DNA of 64,000 nucleotides from Mycobacterium colombiense (GCF_001953985.1 NZ_MBEI01000009.1:1-64000); one strand, 5' to 3'. Positions 24,974-35,309 are shown, counted from the stretch's first letter. Made by a program: numbers and translations. Notes: generated by a model from the sequence alone, not told the origin.

Positions 24974-26074
24974 ATGCTCTCAACCATGGGTGATGCATCA
25001 CTGACGGCCGAACTCGGCCGTGTCCTGGTCACCGGGGGGTCCGGATTCGTCGGCGCCAACCTGGTAACCACCTTGCTCGACCGCGGGCATCAGGTCCGCT
25101 CCTTCGACCGTGCGCCCTCACCGCTGCCGCCACACCCGCGGCTGGAGGTGCTGCAGGGCGACATCACCGACACAGCTGTGTGCGCGCGGGCGGTCGACGG
25201 CATCGACACCGTCTTCCACACCGCGGCGATCATCGATCTGATGGGCGGCGCGTCGGTGACCGATGAGTATCGGCAGCGCAGCTTCGGGGTCAACGTCGGG
25301 GGCACCGAGAACCTGGTCCGCGCCGGACAGGCGGCTGGGGTGCAGCGCTTCGTCTACACGTCGTCCAATAGTGTCGTCATGGGTGGCCAGAACATCGCCG
25401 GCGGCGACGAGACGCTGCCCTACACCAACCGGTTCAACGACCTGTACACCGAGACCAAGGTGATCGCCGAGCGATTCGTCTTAGGCCAGAACGGGGTTGA
25501 CGGACTGTTGACGTGCGCGATCCGGCCCAGCGGCATCTGGGGCCGTGGCGACCAGACGATGTTCCGCAAGCTGTTCGAGAGCGTGATCGCCGGCCACGTC
25601 AAGGTGCTGATCGGGCGCAAATCGGCCCGGCTGGATAACTCCTATGTGCACAACCTGATTCACGGTTTCATCCTGGCGGCCGAGCACCTGACGCCGGGCG
25701 GCACCGCGCCCGGCCAGGCGTACTTCATCAACGACGCCGAGCCGATCAACATGTTCGAGTTCGCCAGGCCGGTCGTCGAAGCCTGCGGGGAGAAGTGGCC
25801 GCGGGTCCGGGTGAACGGCCCCATCGTGCGCGCGGCGATGACGGGTTGGCAGCGGCTGCATTTCCGGTTCGGGATACCGGCGCCGCTGCTCGAGCCGCTC
25901 GCCGTCGAGCGGCTGTATCTGGACAACTTCTTCTCCATCGCCAAGGCGTCGCGCGATCTCGGATATCAGCCCCTGTTCAACACCGAGCAGGCGCTCTCGG
26001 AATGCCTGTCGTACTACGTCGAGATGTTCCACGAGATGAAGCGACAAGTCCTGGCGGGCAAGGCATCCGCCTAG
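24974..26074 (+). CDS. 3-beta-hydroxysteroid dehydrogenase/cholesterol dehydrogenase
   Basis: 366 residues. VLVTGGSGFVGANL (18-30) is the NAD-binding motif; Tyr158 and Lys162 (LYTETKVIAE) with TSSNS upstream form the SDR catalytic set. GIWGRGDQTMFRKLFESV and LDNSYVHNLIHG are typical of 3-beta-HSD. It matches M. tuberculosis Rv1106c, which oxidises cholesterol and other 3-beta-hydroxysteroids to 3-keto-4-ene products. ATG at 24974 follows a KstR-like site with no Shine-Dalgarno; ATG at 24986 is possible. Convergent with the esterase gene with a 4-base overlap. Confidence 0.93.
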   Translation: MLSTMGDASLTAELGRVLVTGGSGFVGANLVTTLLDRGHQVRSFDRAPSPLPPHPRLEVLQGDITDTAVCARAVDGIDTVFHTAAIIDLMGGASVTDEYRQRSFGVNVGGTENLVRAGQAAGVQRFVYTSSNSVVMGGQNIAGGDETLPYTNRFNDLYTETKVIAERFVLGQNGVDGLLTCAIRPSGIWGRGDQTMFRKLFESVIAGHVKVLIGRKSARLDNSYVHNLIHGFILAAEHLTPGGTAPGQAYFINDAEPINMFEFARPVVEACGEKWPRVRVNGPIVRAAMTGWQRLHFRFGIPAPLLEPLAVERLYLDNFFSIAKASRDLGYQPLFNTEQALSECLSYYVEMFHEMKRQVLAGKASA

Positions 26075-27615
26075 CGGAAGCTCACCATCTCGCTGCCCCA
26101 GGCCGCGCGGATCTCGGCATCGACGTCGTGTGCGAGGGCGTCGGTGCGGCCGATGATCAGGCAGGAACGGTCGTCCTGGGCGTACTGCGTCCACTCCGGC
26201 TCACCGGCGGGACCCGCGGGCGTGCCGTGCGCGGCGAAGTTGATCCACCGGGCGCGCACCCTCTTGGATACCGCCTTGGCGGCTTTGGTACCGCCGAGCT
26301 TCAAGGTGGGATCCTTGGGCGCACCGAGAGTGCCCCACACGTAAGGCAATTCGGTGGCATGCGCGGCGTTGACCATCAGCAGCTTCAGCAACGGGGTGGC
26401 GTAATCGAACCGGTACAGATAGACCGGCGCCACCCGGCTGTGGCCCTCGGCGAGCCACACCGACGGCATCCGGAAGCCGACGTCGGTCGCGATGCTCAAA
26501 CTCCTTGCCTTGCGCCGCATTCGCGAATACGCCGAGCCGATCACTTCTTCGGTGGGCAACTGCAGATCGGGTTGTTCGGCGGCGATCTGGTTGAACATCG
26601 ACGTGATTGCGCTCGGTGTGATCGGCATCAGCGGCGAGCGCATCAACCGAAACAGCGCCGCCTCATGCTTGTTGGTGCCGATGATCAGCGGGACCGGATG
26701 TGAGCGGCCCTCCTGCGCCAGCTTGACCGGGTAGTCGGCCAGCACGTCGCCGTCGACGATCGGGACGAACGCCAGCCTTCCCGGGTTGCGCACCGGCACT
26801 TCGTCGAACACCTGTTGCGACGCGGCCAGGATCGCCGCCATGGGAATTTCGAGCAGCTTCTGCGATTCCGACGGGCCGATTCCCAGCTGGTCGAGGAAGG
26901 CCTGGGCCACCAGGGCGGCCCGCTCGCGGTCGTAAACCGAAGTGGCCGGCGAACTTTGCGCGATCGCCGCACCGAACAGCCCCTCGGCCGCGGGGCTGGC
27001 CAGCAGCGTCGTGACGATCCCGGCCCCTGCGGACTCGCCGAACAGGGTGACCCGCCGCGGATCGCCGCCGAAGGCCGCGATATTGTCGCGCACCCACTCC
27101 AGCGCCGCCAACACGTCGCGCAAGCCGACGTTGGAGTCGAAATTCCGCCCCGCGCTGTCGAACGACGACAGGTCGAGAAAGCCGAGCACCCCGAGCCGAT
27201 AGTTGACGGTCACCACGACGACGTCGCCGTGGCTGACCAGCCTGCGGCCGTCATACAGCGTCTGGCTGCTCGACCCCAGGACGTAGGCGCCGCCGTGTAG
27301 CCAGACCATCACCGGCTTGGCGTCGCCGGGCCGGGTGTCAGCGGACGCCCAGACGTTGAGCCGCAAGCAATCGTCACCCTGTGGCGCGCCCAGATCCAGT
27401 GGCATGTTGGGAAATACGGGTTGCGGGCAGGCCGGCCCGAACGCGGTGGCGTCGGCGACCGCCGTACTCCGCGGGGGCGGCTGGGGCGCCCGGAAACGCA
27501 ACTCGCCGATGGGGGCCGCCGCGTACCGAATGCCCTTCCACGCCTTGACGTTGTCCTCTTCGATGCCCCGGACCGGGCCGTAGTTGGTTTCGACCACCAG
27601 GTCGTCGATTGCCAT
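26071..27615 (-). CDS. type-B carboxylesterase
   Basis: 514 residues, full length for the family. HGGAYVLGS is the oxyanion hole, FGESAGAG carries nucleophile Ser195, GTNKHEAALF the acidic Glu, and NAAHATELPY the His. EDCLxLNVW appears as DDCLRLNVWAS. Hydrolyses carboxylic esters; natural substrates unknown. In M. tuberculosis the corresponding region is annotated as two shorter genes (Rv1104, Rv1105), while this frame is uninterrupted. Confidence 0.92.
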   Translation of the reverse strand: MAIDDLVVETNYGPVRGIEEDNVKAWKGIRYAAAPIGELRFRAPQPPPRSTAVADATAFGPACPQPVFPNMPLDLGAPQGDDCLRLNVWASADTRPGDAKPVMVWLHGGAYVLGSSSQTLYDGRRLVSHGDVVVVTVNYRLGVLGFLDLSSFDSAGRNFDSNVGLRDVLAALEWVRDNIAAFGGDPRRVTLFGESAGAGIVTTLLASPAAEGLFGAAIAQSSPATSVYDRERAALVAQAFLDQLGIGPSESQKLLEIPMAAILAASQQVFDEVPVRNPGRLAFVPIVDGDVLADYPVKLAQEGRSHPVPLIIGTNKHEAALFRLMRSPLMPITPSAITSMFNQIAAEQPDLQLPTEEVIGSAYSRMRRKARSLSIATDVGFRMPSVWLAEGHSRVAPVYLYRFDYATPLLKLLMVNAAHATELPYVWGTLGAPKDPTLKLGGTKAAKAVSKRVRARWINFAAHGTPAGPAGEPEWTQYAQDDRSCLIIGRTDALAHDVDAEIRAAWGSEMVSFR

Positions 27616-27640
27616 GCGCGTGCGAAATCTCCTGAAGGAC

Positions 27641-28438
27641 CTAGAACAGGCGTTGCGTGAGGAACTCGACCACTCGCTTACGGGCCTCGTAGGCGGGGTG
27701 GCCGTCGACCTCGCGGACCTCGTCGGTGAGCACCGAGTGCGCCATCTTGCCGAAGCCGTGCTGATTGTTTGGGCCCGAGTCGATGTCGATCACCTCGAAG
27801 GCGTCGCCGAGGCGCTGCTTGAGCGTCACGAACCGCTCGGCGGGCGCCGTCTTGTCCTCGCTGAACCGCAGGCCCATGGCGCACAGGCCGTCGTTGGCGC
27901 ACCGGTCGGCCACGGTGGCAAGTTCGGATTTGCTCAGGCCGGGGTCCCGGCGCCGGGCGGCACCCAGCGGGAACGGGACCGACGGCTGCGAAAGCACCGG
28001 CGCCAGCACGCTGTCGTCGACCGCGGCGGCCAGCGCGAACCCGCCGGTGAAGCACTGGCCGATCACGCCGACACCCTTGCCCGGCGTCGATGCGTTGAGA
28101 TCGCGGGCCAGGGCACGCAGGAACAGCGACACCGGCCGCTGCTTGTTCAGCGCGAGTGCGGCGAATTCCCTTGCCACGCATACTCGCCCGAGGGAACCAG
28201 CGATGTAACCGGCCGTCTTGGCCTTGCCCGGCTCGCCGAACAGTGACGGCATCGCGACGGTGAAGCCGTTGTCCACCAGGTGATTACCCAGGGCGAGCAC
28301 GCCGGGATGGATTCCGGGGATCTCGGGTATCAGCACCACGCCCGGGCCGCTGCCCTTGCGGTAGACGTCGTGGGTGTACCCGCCACCGCTGAACGGTGCC
28401 GCCGACCATCCGGACAGATCAGCCTCTGGTGCAGTCAC
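27641..28438 (-). CDS. dienelactone hydrolase family protein
   Basis: 265 residues from a GTG with AAGGGG upstream. [13 protein letters not shown] opens the alpha/beta hydrolase sheet, and [13 protein letters not shown] places Cys129 as nucleophile, the cysteine variant typical of dienelactone hydrolase. NNQHGFGKM supplies the His. DLH-type enzymes open lactones in aromatic-ring degradation, but many members are general hydrolases. Lies between the carboxylesterase and the DUF4245 protein on the same strand. Confidence 0.87.
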   Translation of the reverse strand: MTAPEADLSGWSAAPFSGGGYTHDVYRKGSGPGVVLIPEIPGIHPGVLALGNHLVDNGFTVAMPSLFGEPGKAKTAGYIAGSLGRVCVAREFAALALNKQRPVSLFLRALARDLNASTPGKGVGVIGQCFTGGFALAAAVDDSVLAPVLSQPSVPFPLGAARRRDPGLSKSELATVADRCANDGLCAMGLRFSEDKTAPAERFVTLKQRLGDAFEVIDIDSGPNNQHGFGKMAHSVLTDEVREVDGHPAYEARKRVVEFLTQRLF

Positions 28439-28469
28439 GTCGACAGGACCCCTTGCTTGCGCGGGTGAG

Positions 28470-29168
28470 CTAGCGGCTTGGCAAAGGCGGTTGCGATTGC
28501 GTCGCCGAGGCCAGCGTACGGAATTGATCGGTGTTTCCGGCGCCGGTTATCGCAATTTGGGTGACACCGCCCGGGCCGCTGAGCCGGGTCGTCCATACCG
28601 GCTCGGCATCCGCGCCGTCCTGGCCGGAACCCTGATAGACCACCCAGCTGGTTCCGGCGACGTCGACCGCCCCGGTCGGGAAGGCCGACGGATGAATCGA
28701 GTTGATGAGCTTGTCCTCGTCGGCGTCGCTCTGGGTCAGGCTCAGATACATGCCGGTCGGACTGATGTAGCCGACGACCGAGATGGGCGCGTTCACTCGC
28801 TGGCCGGTGGCGGGGTCGGTCCGCCCGCCCTGGATGCCACCGCGGTGGCCGGAGTTGGCCTGCCAGCCGGCGGGCAGCCGGGGTTGGCGGATGGGAAAGC
28901 CGAGCGCGGAAGCGTCGGCGCGCAGGGACGCGCCCGCGTCATAAGACGGGATGGGGCCCTCGTGGTGGCCCAGCTGAAACGAGCACATGCCCAGCATTCC
29001 GGCCAGCACGACGCACCCGATGACCAGCGGAATCAGGGACCAGAACATGTCCCGGCCGTCCTGCAACAGCCGGGGCTTCGCCGGCCTGGGCGCCGGTCCT
29101 GGTTGGGGGGACGGCGCGCCGGCCACGTTCCCATCAAGCTGGGCATTCAGCGGTGGCTCCTCCGTCAT
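28470..29168 (-). CDS. DUF4245 single-pass membrane protein (Rv1100-like)
   Basis: 232 residues, the same length recalled for M. tuberculosis Rv1100. A proline-rich cytosolic start (residues 1-35) is followed by a membrane helix ([20 protein letters not shown]), then an extracytoplasmic domain with [18 protein letters not shown] and TSWVVYQG. Function unknown. ATG at 29168; an open frame continues far upstream antisense to glpX but is not coding. Divergent from glpX with a 54-base gap that must hold both promoters. Confidence 0.85.
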   Translation of the reverse strand: MTEEPPLNAQLDGNVAGAPSPQPGPAPRPAKPRLLQDGRDMFWSLIPLVIGCVVLAGMLGMCSFQLGHHEGPIPSYDAGASLRADASALGFPIRQPRLPAGWQANSGHRGGIQGGRTDPATGQRVNAPISVVGYISPTGMYLSLTQSDADEDKLINSIHPSAFPTGAVDVAGTSWVVYQGSGQDGADAEPVWTTRLSGPGGVTQIAITGAGNTDQFRTLASATQSQPPLPSR

Positions 29169-29222
29169 CCCCCAAGTATCCCAGTTCCAGCGGAGCGATC
29201 CGCTTCTGGGACAATCCCAACC

Positions 29223-30302
29223 ATGACAGTTGAGGGCAACCACTCGACCGCCACCGCCGGCCGGGCCCCAGCGCAGGGGCGACCGCGCGGTGAGGCCCCG
29301 GACCGCAACCTGGCGTTGGAGCTGGTGCGGGTCACCGAGGCCGGTGCCATGGCCGCAGGTCGCTGGGTTGGCCGCGGCGACAAAGAGGGCGGCGACGGGG
29401 CGGCCGTCGACGCGATGCGTGAGCTGGTCAACACGGTCTCGATGCGCGGGGTCGTCGTCATCGGCGAGGGTGAGAAGGACCACGCGCCGATGCTCTACAA
29501 CGGCGAGGAGGTCGGCAACGGCGACGGCGCGGAGTGCGACTTCGCCGTCGACCCGATCGACGGCACCACGCTGATGAGCAAGGGCATGCCCAACGCCATC
29601 TCCGTGCTGGCGGTGGCCGACCGCGGCGCGATGTTCGACCCGTCCGCGGTGTTCTACATGAACAAGATCGCCGTCGGGCCCGAGGCCGGGCACGTGCTCG
29701 ACATCACCGCCCCGATCGCCGAGAACATCAAGGCCGTCGCCAAGGTCAAGGCGCTGTCGGTGCGAGACATGACCGTCTGCATCTTGGACCGGCCGAGGCA
29801 TGCCCAGCTGATCCACGAGGTCCGGGCGACCGGAGCCCGCATCCGGCTGATCACCGACGGTGACGTTGCCGGAGCCATCTCGGCCTGCCGGCCGCACTCG
29901 GGCACCGACATGCTGGCTGGGATCGGCGGCACGCCGGAGGGCATCATCGCCGCGGCCGCGATCCGCTGCATGGGCGGTGCCATCCAGGCGCAGCTGGCAC
30001 CGACGGACGACGAGGAACGCCAGAAGGCCATCGACGCCGGCTACGACCTCGACCGCGTGCTGACCACCGAGGACTTGGTCTCCGGTGAGAACGTGTTCTT
30101 CTGCGCCACCGGGGTCACCAACGGCGACCTGCTCAAGGGAGTGCAGTACTACCCCGGCGGCTGCACCACGCAGTCGATCGTGATGCGGTCGAAGTCGGGA
30201 ACGGTCCGGATGATCGAGGCCTACCACCGCCTTTCGAAACTCAACGAGTACTCCGCCATCGACTTCACCGGCGATACCTCCGCCGCCTATCCCCTGCCCT
30301 GA
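29223..30302 (+). CDS. glpX: fructose-1,6-bisphosphatase class II
   Basis: 359 residues from the ATG at 29223. The first 25 residues are a variable extension. [35 protein letters not shown] and [15 protein letters not shown] hold the metal- and phosphate-binding residues of the GlpX (class II) family, and [17 protein letters not shown] is the C-terminal signature. It is the gluconeogenic FBPase of mycobacteria, which lack a class I enzyme. Fum starts 30 bases downstream. Confidence 0.95.
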   Translation: MTVEGNHSTATAGRAPAQGRPRGEAPDRNLALELVRVTEAGAMAAGRWVGRGDKEGGDGAAVDAMRELVNTVSMRGVVVIGEGEKDHAPMLYNGEEVGNGDGAECDFAVDPIDGTTLMSKGMPNAISVLAVADRGAMFDPSAVFYMNKIAVGPEAGHVLDITAPIAENIKAVAKVKALSVRDMTVCILDRPRHAQLIHEVRATGARIRLITDGDVAGAISACRPHSGTDMLAGIGGTPEGIIAAAAIRCMGGAIQAQLAPTDDEERQKAIDAGYDLDRVLTTEDLVSGENVFFCATGVTNGDLLKGVQYYPGGCTTQSIVMRSKSGTVRMIEAYHRLSKLNEYSAIDFTGDTSAAYPLP

Positions 30303-30332
30303 CCACCGACCGAAGAACGAGGAAGCCGCTTT

Positions 30333-31748
30333 ATGGGCGCTGAAAACGTCGAAGACACCGAGCACCGCATCGAGCACGACACCATGGGTGAGGTGCGCGT
30401 ACCCGCAAAAGCGTTGTGGCGCGCGCAAACCCAGCGGGCGGTCGAGAACTTCCCGATCTCGGGCCGCGGCCTGGAACGCACCCAGATCCGCGCGTTGGGC
30501 TTGCTGAAGGGCGCCTGCGCGCAGGTCAACAAGGACCTCGGGTTGCTGGCGCCGGAGAAGGCCGACGCGATCATCGCCGCGGCTGCCGAGATCGCCGACG
30601 GCCAGCACGACGACCAGTTCCCCATCGACGTCTTCCAGACCGGTTCGGGCACCAGCTCCAACATGAACACCAACGAGGTGATCGCCAGCATCGCGGCCGC
30701 CAACGGTGTGACGGTGCACCCCAACGACGACGTCAACATGTCGCAGTCGTCGAATGACACTTTCCCCACCGCGACGCACATCGCGGCCACCGAGGCCGCC
30801 GTGCGTCATCTCATCCCCGCCCTCGAGGTGCTGCACGCCGCGCTGGCGGGCAAGGCCCGCGAGTGGCACACCGTGGTCAAGTCGGGTCGCACCCACCTGA
30901 TGGACGCCGTCCCGGTGACGCTCGGTCAGGAATTCAGCGGATACGCCCGGCAGATCGAGGCGGGCATCGAGCGGGTGCGCGCGACGCTGCCCCGGCTCGG
31001 CGAGCTGGCCATCGGCGGCACCGCGGTCGGCACCGGCCTGAACGCTCCCGACGGCTTCGGCGCCAAGGTGGTCGAAACGTTGGTCGCCTCCACCGGTCTG
31101 AGCGAATTGCGCACGGCGGCAAATTCATTCGAGGCGCAGGCGGCGCGTGACGGCCTTGTCGAGGCTTCCGGCGCGCTGCGCACCATCGCGGTGTCGCTGA
31201 CCAAGATCGCCAACGACGTGCGCTGGATGGGGTCGGGCCCGCTGACCGGCCTGGCCGAGATCCAGCTGCCCGACCTGCAGCCGGGTAGCTCGATCATGCC
31301 GGGCAAGGTCAATCCCGTTCTGCCCGAGGCGGTCACGCAGGTCGCCGCGCAGGTGATCGGCAACGATGCCGCCGTCGCGTGGGGCGGTGGAAACGGCGCG
31401 TTCGAACTCAACGTCTACATCCCGATGATGGCCCGCAACATCCTCGAGTCCTTCAAGCTGCTGACCAACGTGTCGAAGCTGTTCGCGGAGCGTTGCATCA
31501 CCGGACTGGCCGCCAATGTGGAGCACCTGCGCGAGCTGGCCGAGTCGTCGCCGTCCATCGTGACGCCGCTGAACTCGGCGATCGGCTACGAGGAGGCCGC
31601 CGCGGTGGCCAAGCAAGCGCTCAAGGAGCGCAAGACGATTCGTCAGACCGTGATCGATCGCGGCCTGATCGGCGACAAGTTGTCGATCGAGGAACTCGAC
31701 CGGCGGCTCGACGTGCTGGCGATGGCCAAGGTCAAGCCCGAAGACTGA
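30333..31748 (+). CDS. fum: fumarate hydratase class II
   Basis: 471 residues; GAGGAA eight bases before the [28 protein letters not shown] and the superfamily signature [12 protein letters not shown] are all present, with the catalytic Ser in the last loop and His in GRTHLMDA. Reversibly hydrates fumarate to malate in the TCA cycle. Operon with glpX, and the next gene follows 53 bases later. Confidence 0.96.
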   Translation: MGAENVEDTEHRIEHDTMGEVRVPAKALWRAQTQRAVENFPISGRGLERTQIRALGLLKGACAQVNKDLGLLAPEKADAIIAAAAEIADGQHDDQFPIDVFQTGSGTSSNMNTNEVIASIAAANGVTVHPNDDVNMSQSSNDTFPTATHIAATEAAVRHLIPALEVLHAALAGKAREWHTVVKSGRTHLMDAVPVTLGQEFSGYARQIEAGIERVRATLPRLGELAIGGTAVGTGLNAPDGFGAKVVETLVASTGLSELRTAANSFEAQAARDGLVEASGALRTIAVSLTKIANDVRWMGSGPLTGLAEIQLPDLQPGSSIMPGKVNPVLPEAVTQVAAQVIGNDAAVAWGGGNGAFELNVYIPMMARNILESFKLLTNVSKLFAERCITGLAANVEHLRELAESSPSIVTPLNSAIGYEEAAAVAKQALKERKTIRQTVIDRGLIGDKLSIEELDRRLDVLAMAKVKPED

Positions 31749-31801
31749 GCCGCCCGTCCGGGGGTAACGGCGGTGGTCGACGAGAGTAAGGGTGGTTTTC
31801 C

Positions 31802-32821
31802 ATGACGGCTCCTCCCGGTGGTCCCTACGGTCAGGGGCCCTACGGAAGCAATCCGTATGGGCAGGACCCGAATTGGGGCGGCCAGCCGCAGGGCGGTCCC
31901 GGTCCCTACCCGCCAGGTGGTCCTGGCCCCTATCCGCCAGGTGGTCCCGGTCCTTACCCACAGGGCGGTCCCGGACCGTACCCGCAGGGCGGTCCGTACG
32001 GCTACCCGCCGCCGGGTGGGCAGTACCCGTATCAGCAGTATCCCCAACCCGGACAACCGTTTCCGCCGGGTGGCCCGGGCGGGCCCTATCCTCCGGGGCC
32101 GCCGCCGGGTGGGTCCGGCTCGAAGCTGCCGTGGCTGATCGTCGCCGGTCTGGTTGTGCTGGCGATCATCGCGCTGGTGGCGACGCTGCTGGTGATGCGG
32201 GGCGGCCATGACAACAAGCCGGGCACCGCGCCCTCGGCAACGAGCACCTCGGTCTCGCAGCCGAAGAACTCCGCGCAGAACGCGACCGACTGCACCCCGA
32301 ACGTGTCCGGCGGTGAGATGCCGCGGAGCGACTCGATCTCCGCCGGCAAGCTTTCGTTCCCCGCCAGTGCGGCACCGGGCGGCTGGACGGTGTTCTCCGA
32401 CGACCAGGGGCCGAACCTGATCGGCGGGCTGGGGGTCGCCCAGGACGTGCCCGGAGCCAATCAGTGGATGATGACGGCCGAGGTCGGCGTCACCAATTTC
32501 GTTTCCAGCATGGACCTTACGGCGCAAGCCACGAAGTTGATGCAATGCATCGTCGCGGGCCCCGGCTACGCGAACGCCCAGCCCACGCTCGGACCGACGA
32601 AGTCGTCGTCGATCACCGTCGACGGCACCAAGGCCGCCCGGGTCGACGCCGACGTCACGATCGCCGATCCCAGTCGCAACGTCAAGGGCGACTCCGTCAC
32701 CATCATCGCCGTCGACACCAAGCCGGTCACGGTCTTCATCGGCAGCACACCCATCGGTGACGCCGCCTCGGCGGGCCTCGTCGGCAACATTATTGCCGCG
32801 CTGAAGGTCTCGAAGTCCTGA
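31802..32821 (+). CDS. glycine/proline-rich membrane protein (Rv1097c-like)
   Basis: 339 residues; AAGGGTGG upstream of the ATG. Residues 1-105 are a disordered G/P/Y/Q-rich cytosolic tail with four GPGPYPPGG-type repeats. Residues about 110-135 (WLIVAGLVVLAIIALVATLL) span the membrane. Residues 165-339 form an extracytoplasmic domain with two Cys (NATDCTPNVSGG and MQCIVAGPGY) that probably bond. Function unknown; kept next to fum as in M. tuberculosis. Confidence 0.85.
   Translation: MTAPPGGPYGQGPYGSNPYGQDPNWGGQPQGGPGPYPPGGPGPYPPGGPGPYPQGGPGPYPQGGPYGYPPPGGQYPYQQYPQPGQPFPPGGPGGPYPPGPPPGGSGSKLPWLIVAGLVVLAIIALVATLLVMRGGHDNKPGTAPSATSTSVSQPKNSAQNATDCTPNVSGGEMPRSDSISAGKLSFPASAAPGGWTVFSDDQGPNLIGGLGVAQDVPGANQWMMTAEVGVTNFVSSMDLTAQATKLMQCIVAGPGYANAQPTLGPTKSSSITVDGTKAARVDADVTIADPSRNVKGDSVTIIAVDTKPVTVFIGSTPIGDAASAGLVGNIIAALKVSKS
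31895..32002 (+). repeat. four tandem 27-base coding repeats
   Basis: Four in-frame units of 27 bases encode GPGPYPPGG, GPGPYPPGG, GPGPYPQGG and GPGPYPQGG. The units differ mainly at third positions, so selection has kept the peptide. Copy number may vary between strains, as in other mycobacterial VNTRs. Confidence 0.85.
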
Positions 32822-32837
32822 CGCGGGGTATGCCCGG

Positions 32838-34397
32838 CTAGCCGGCCGAACCGGTCGGCGCCGAGACGTGGGTGGCCTCGGATCGCCCGCGCAGCACGGT
32901 GGAATAGCATTCGGCCCACTGCGCGCACTCGGCCTCACCCGCGGCCTCGATGGCGCCTGCCGAGCACAGAATCCGTCGGTCCGAGGTTTTGGCGAGGTCG
33001 GCCAGCCGCGCGGCTTCGTTGACTGCGTCACCGATCACGGTGTATTCGTACCGGTTTTCGGCGCCGACGTTGCCGGCGAACACCCGACCCGCCGACACAC
33101 CGATGCCGAAATCGACCGGCAGCGCCCGCAGTTGGGAGCCGAGCGTGCGGGCGGTCGCCAACGCCGACGATGCGGGCTCGCTGATCGGCAACGGCACCCC
33201 GAAGACGGCCAGTGCGGCATCGCCGGCGAACTTGTTGATCAGTCCGTGGTGTTCGTCCACGGCGTGCACGACGATCCGGAAGAAGTCGTTGAGCACCTCC
33301 GCGACCTCTTGCGGGGGGCGGCTTTCGGCAAGCTGGGTGGACCCCACCAGGTCGATGAAAAGCACCGCCGCTTCGACCACGTCGCCCGACAGCGTGGCGC
33401 CCTCGGTGAGGGCGCGTTGCGCGACGTCGGCGCCGACATGGCGGCCGAACAGGTCACGCAGCCGGTCACGCTCGGCGAGGCCCGCCACCATTCGGTTGAA
33501 TCCCGTTTGCAGCCGCCCGATTTGGGAGCGTTCGTAGGCGCCGACATACGTTTCCATGCGCCCATGCTCGACCTCGGCCATCGCGTCGACGACCTCGCCG
33601 ACCGGATCCGAAATGGACCGCGAGGTCAGGATCATCGTGGGCAGCCCGAGCACCAGCGCCGCCAGCGACACCACCAGAATCGGCACGTCCAGCGAGGCCG
33701 ACTTCTCGATCAGCCAGCCATACGAGCGCAGAACCACCAGCGTCGCGATGACGGCGATGGGAAAGGCGCTGCACAAGAACCACAGCAGAACCAGCCGCGC
33801 GTACACGCTCGGCACCGCCAGCCGCGGCTCGGCGCCCAGCGTGGCCGCTCGCATGATGGGCCGCAGGGTGCGTTGCGCGAGAAGCATCCCGGTGCCGGCG
33901 GCCGCCGATCCGCCGAGCAGCACGCCGAGCACGATGGGCAGCAGAAGTCGCGGCCCTCCGGTTCGATTCAGCAGGATGAAGATTCCGCCGGTCATCGCCC
34001 AGGATGTCACCAGGATCGCCGACTGGCGTCCGGCCAGCTTCATCACGGCTTCGCGTTGTTGCGGGGTGGGTTCCTTACCCGCGACGTACCAGCGCACGGT
34101 GGGCGCCAGGCTGACGGCGCCGGCCACCGCGACGCTGACGATGCCCAGCGCGATGAGCAGCACCACAGGCGCGGTGTTCTGCCGCGCGAAGTCCGCGTTG
34201 GCGCCGACGGAAGTGTGGCCCCGCAACGGAATAAGGATGGCCGCCGCCTCGACGACGGCCAGCACGTAGGACAGGCTCATATCGAACCCGTATTGAAACA
34301 ACCACCGTCGAAAGGACTTTCGTTGCCCCGTGGCGGGCTGCCGTGCCCCACGCCACGATGGCGGAAGCCGATCCCGAAGCCAGCCCACGGTGATCAC
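32838..34397 (-). CDS. adenylate cyclase with six-helix membrane domain and HAMP
   Basis: 519 residues from a GTG. Six hydrophobic helices occupy residues about 40-255, a HAMP domain follows (SRSISDPVGEVVDAMAEVEH), then the class III cyclase domain from about 340. Metal ligands are Asp349 (LFIDLVGST) and the Asp in KFAGDAALA; Lys in the same motif selects adenine. The transition-state Asn and Arg are both present in GDAVNEAARL. All catalytic residues are there. Layout matches the M. tuberculosis Rv1318c-Rv1320c group, which is located elsewhere, so its position here differs from that species. Confidence 0.92.
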   Translation of the reverse strand: MITVGWLRDRLPPSWRGARQPATGQRKSFRRWLFQYGFDMSLSYVLAVVEAAAILIPLRGHTSVGANADFARQNTAPVVLLIALGIVSVAVAGAVSLAPTVRWYVAGKEPTPQQREAVMKLAGRQSAILVTSWAMTGGIFILLNRTGGPRLLLPIVLGVLLGGSAAAGTGMLLAQRTLRPIMRAATLGAEPRLAVPSVYARLVLLWFLCSAFPIAVIATLVVLRSYGWLIEKSASLDVPILVVSLAALVLGLPTMILTSRSISDPVGEVVDAMAEVEHGRMETYVGAYERSQIGRLQTGFNRMVAGLAERDRLRDLFGRHVGADVAQRALTEGATLSGDVVEAAVLFIDLVGSTQLAESRPPQEVAEVLNDFFRIVVHAVDEHHGLINKFAGDAALAVFGVPLPISEPASSALATARTLGSQLRALPVDFGIGVSAGRVFAGNVGAENRYEYTVIGDAVNEAARLADLAKTSDRRILCSAGAIEAAGEAECAQWAECYSTVLRGRSEATHVSAPTGSAG

Positions 34398-34433
34398 CCT
34401 ATGAAGGTAGCCGCGTCTGGTCCGAAATTTGCC

Positions 34434-35309
34434 CTACGCACCGTTGTTCGGCCCGCCTGAGTTCTGCCCTGGGATGTCGGTGATCGGGAAATTCGGCATC
34501 GGTTTCGGTGAGGGCGTGTTGGGCAGCGTGGGGATGTCGCCGGGCGGGATGTCGTGCAGGCCGTTGACGGGCGGGCCGTTCTCCCGGCTGCCGTAACTGC
34601 TGCCGGGAGAACGCGATCCCAGCAGGTCGCTGACCGTCACCAACCGGTAGCCGTTGGCCTTGAGCACCGGGATGAACTGATACACCAGGTCGACGGTGCT
34701 CGAGTAGGTGCTGTGCAGCAGGACCACCGACCCGGGCTTGATGTAGGTCATCAGCATGTAGCGCGTCGCCGCCGTGTTCGAGTCGTTCGCCCAATCGAAA
34801 GGGATTACATCCCAAAGGATTTCGGCCAGACCGAATTGGCCGGCGGCCTGGCGCACCACCGGGTCGGACAAGCCGCCCGCGGGGCGATACAGGTTCGGGG
34901 TGCGGCCGGTCGCGGCGGTGATCGCGTCGTTGGCCTTGGAGAACTGGGCGGCGATGTCCTCGCGCGGGATCGTGGTCATGTTGGGGTGTTCCCAGGTGTG
35001 GCTGCCGATCTCCATCCCCGCGTCGGCAATGCGCTTGGCCCCGGCCGGGTTGGCGGCCACCTTGTTGCCGATCAGGAAGAAGGTGGCCTTGGCGTCGTTT
35101 TCCTTCAGGATTTGCAGCAGCCGCTCGTCGAACGGCCCCGGCCCGTCGTCGAACGTCAACGCGACGCACTTGATGACCGAACAGCTGAGATCGTCGGCGC
35201 GCGTCACGTGACCCGTGAGCCCGCCGATCACCAGCACCGCGACCGCCGCCGCCACACCGACAACCGTGCGCCAGTAGCGCCAGGCTTGAGTGTCGGGTCG
35301 TTTCGCCAC
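34434..35309 (-). CDS. polysaccharide deacetylase (NodB domain)
   Basis: 291 residues. A signal anchor (VVGVAAAVAVLVIGGLTG) at 16-33 exports the enzyme. The NodB motifs are complete: TFDDGPGP with Asp54 and Asp55, GSHTWEHPN with the metal-binding His104 and His108, RPAGG, a D-W-x-N-D-S motif, and VVLLHS. The last 50 residues are proline-rich and disordered. It matches Rv1096, reported to deacetylate peptidoglycan GlcNAc and give lysozyme resistance. GTG start, weak Shine-Dalgarno. Confidence 0.92.
   Translation of the reverse strand: MAKRPDTQAWRYWRTVVGVAAAVAVLVIGGLTGHVTRADDLSCSVIKCVALTFDDGPGPFDERLLQILKENDAKATFFLIGNKVAANPAGAKRIADAGMEIGSHTWEHPNMTTIPREDIAAQFSKANDAITAATGRTPNLYRPAGGLSDPVVRQAAGQFGLAEILWDVIPFDWANDSNTAATRYMLMTYIKPGSVVLLHSTYSSTVDLVYQFIPVLKANGYRLVTVSDLLGSRSPGSSYGSRENGPPVNGLHDIPPGDIPTLPNTPSPKPMPNFPITDIPGQNSGGPNNGA

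Noticed and set aside
28470..30896. 808-codon minus-strand open frame
   Set aside because: Only the last 232 codons (to ATG at 29168) are a real gene. The rest is antisense to glpX and fum, an effect of GC-rich codon third positions.
31895..32002. Repeat array considered as CRISPR
   Set aside because: Units are contiguous without spacers and translate in frame as part of a protein.
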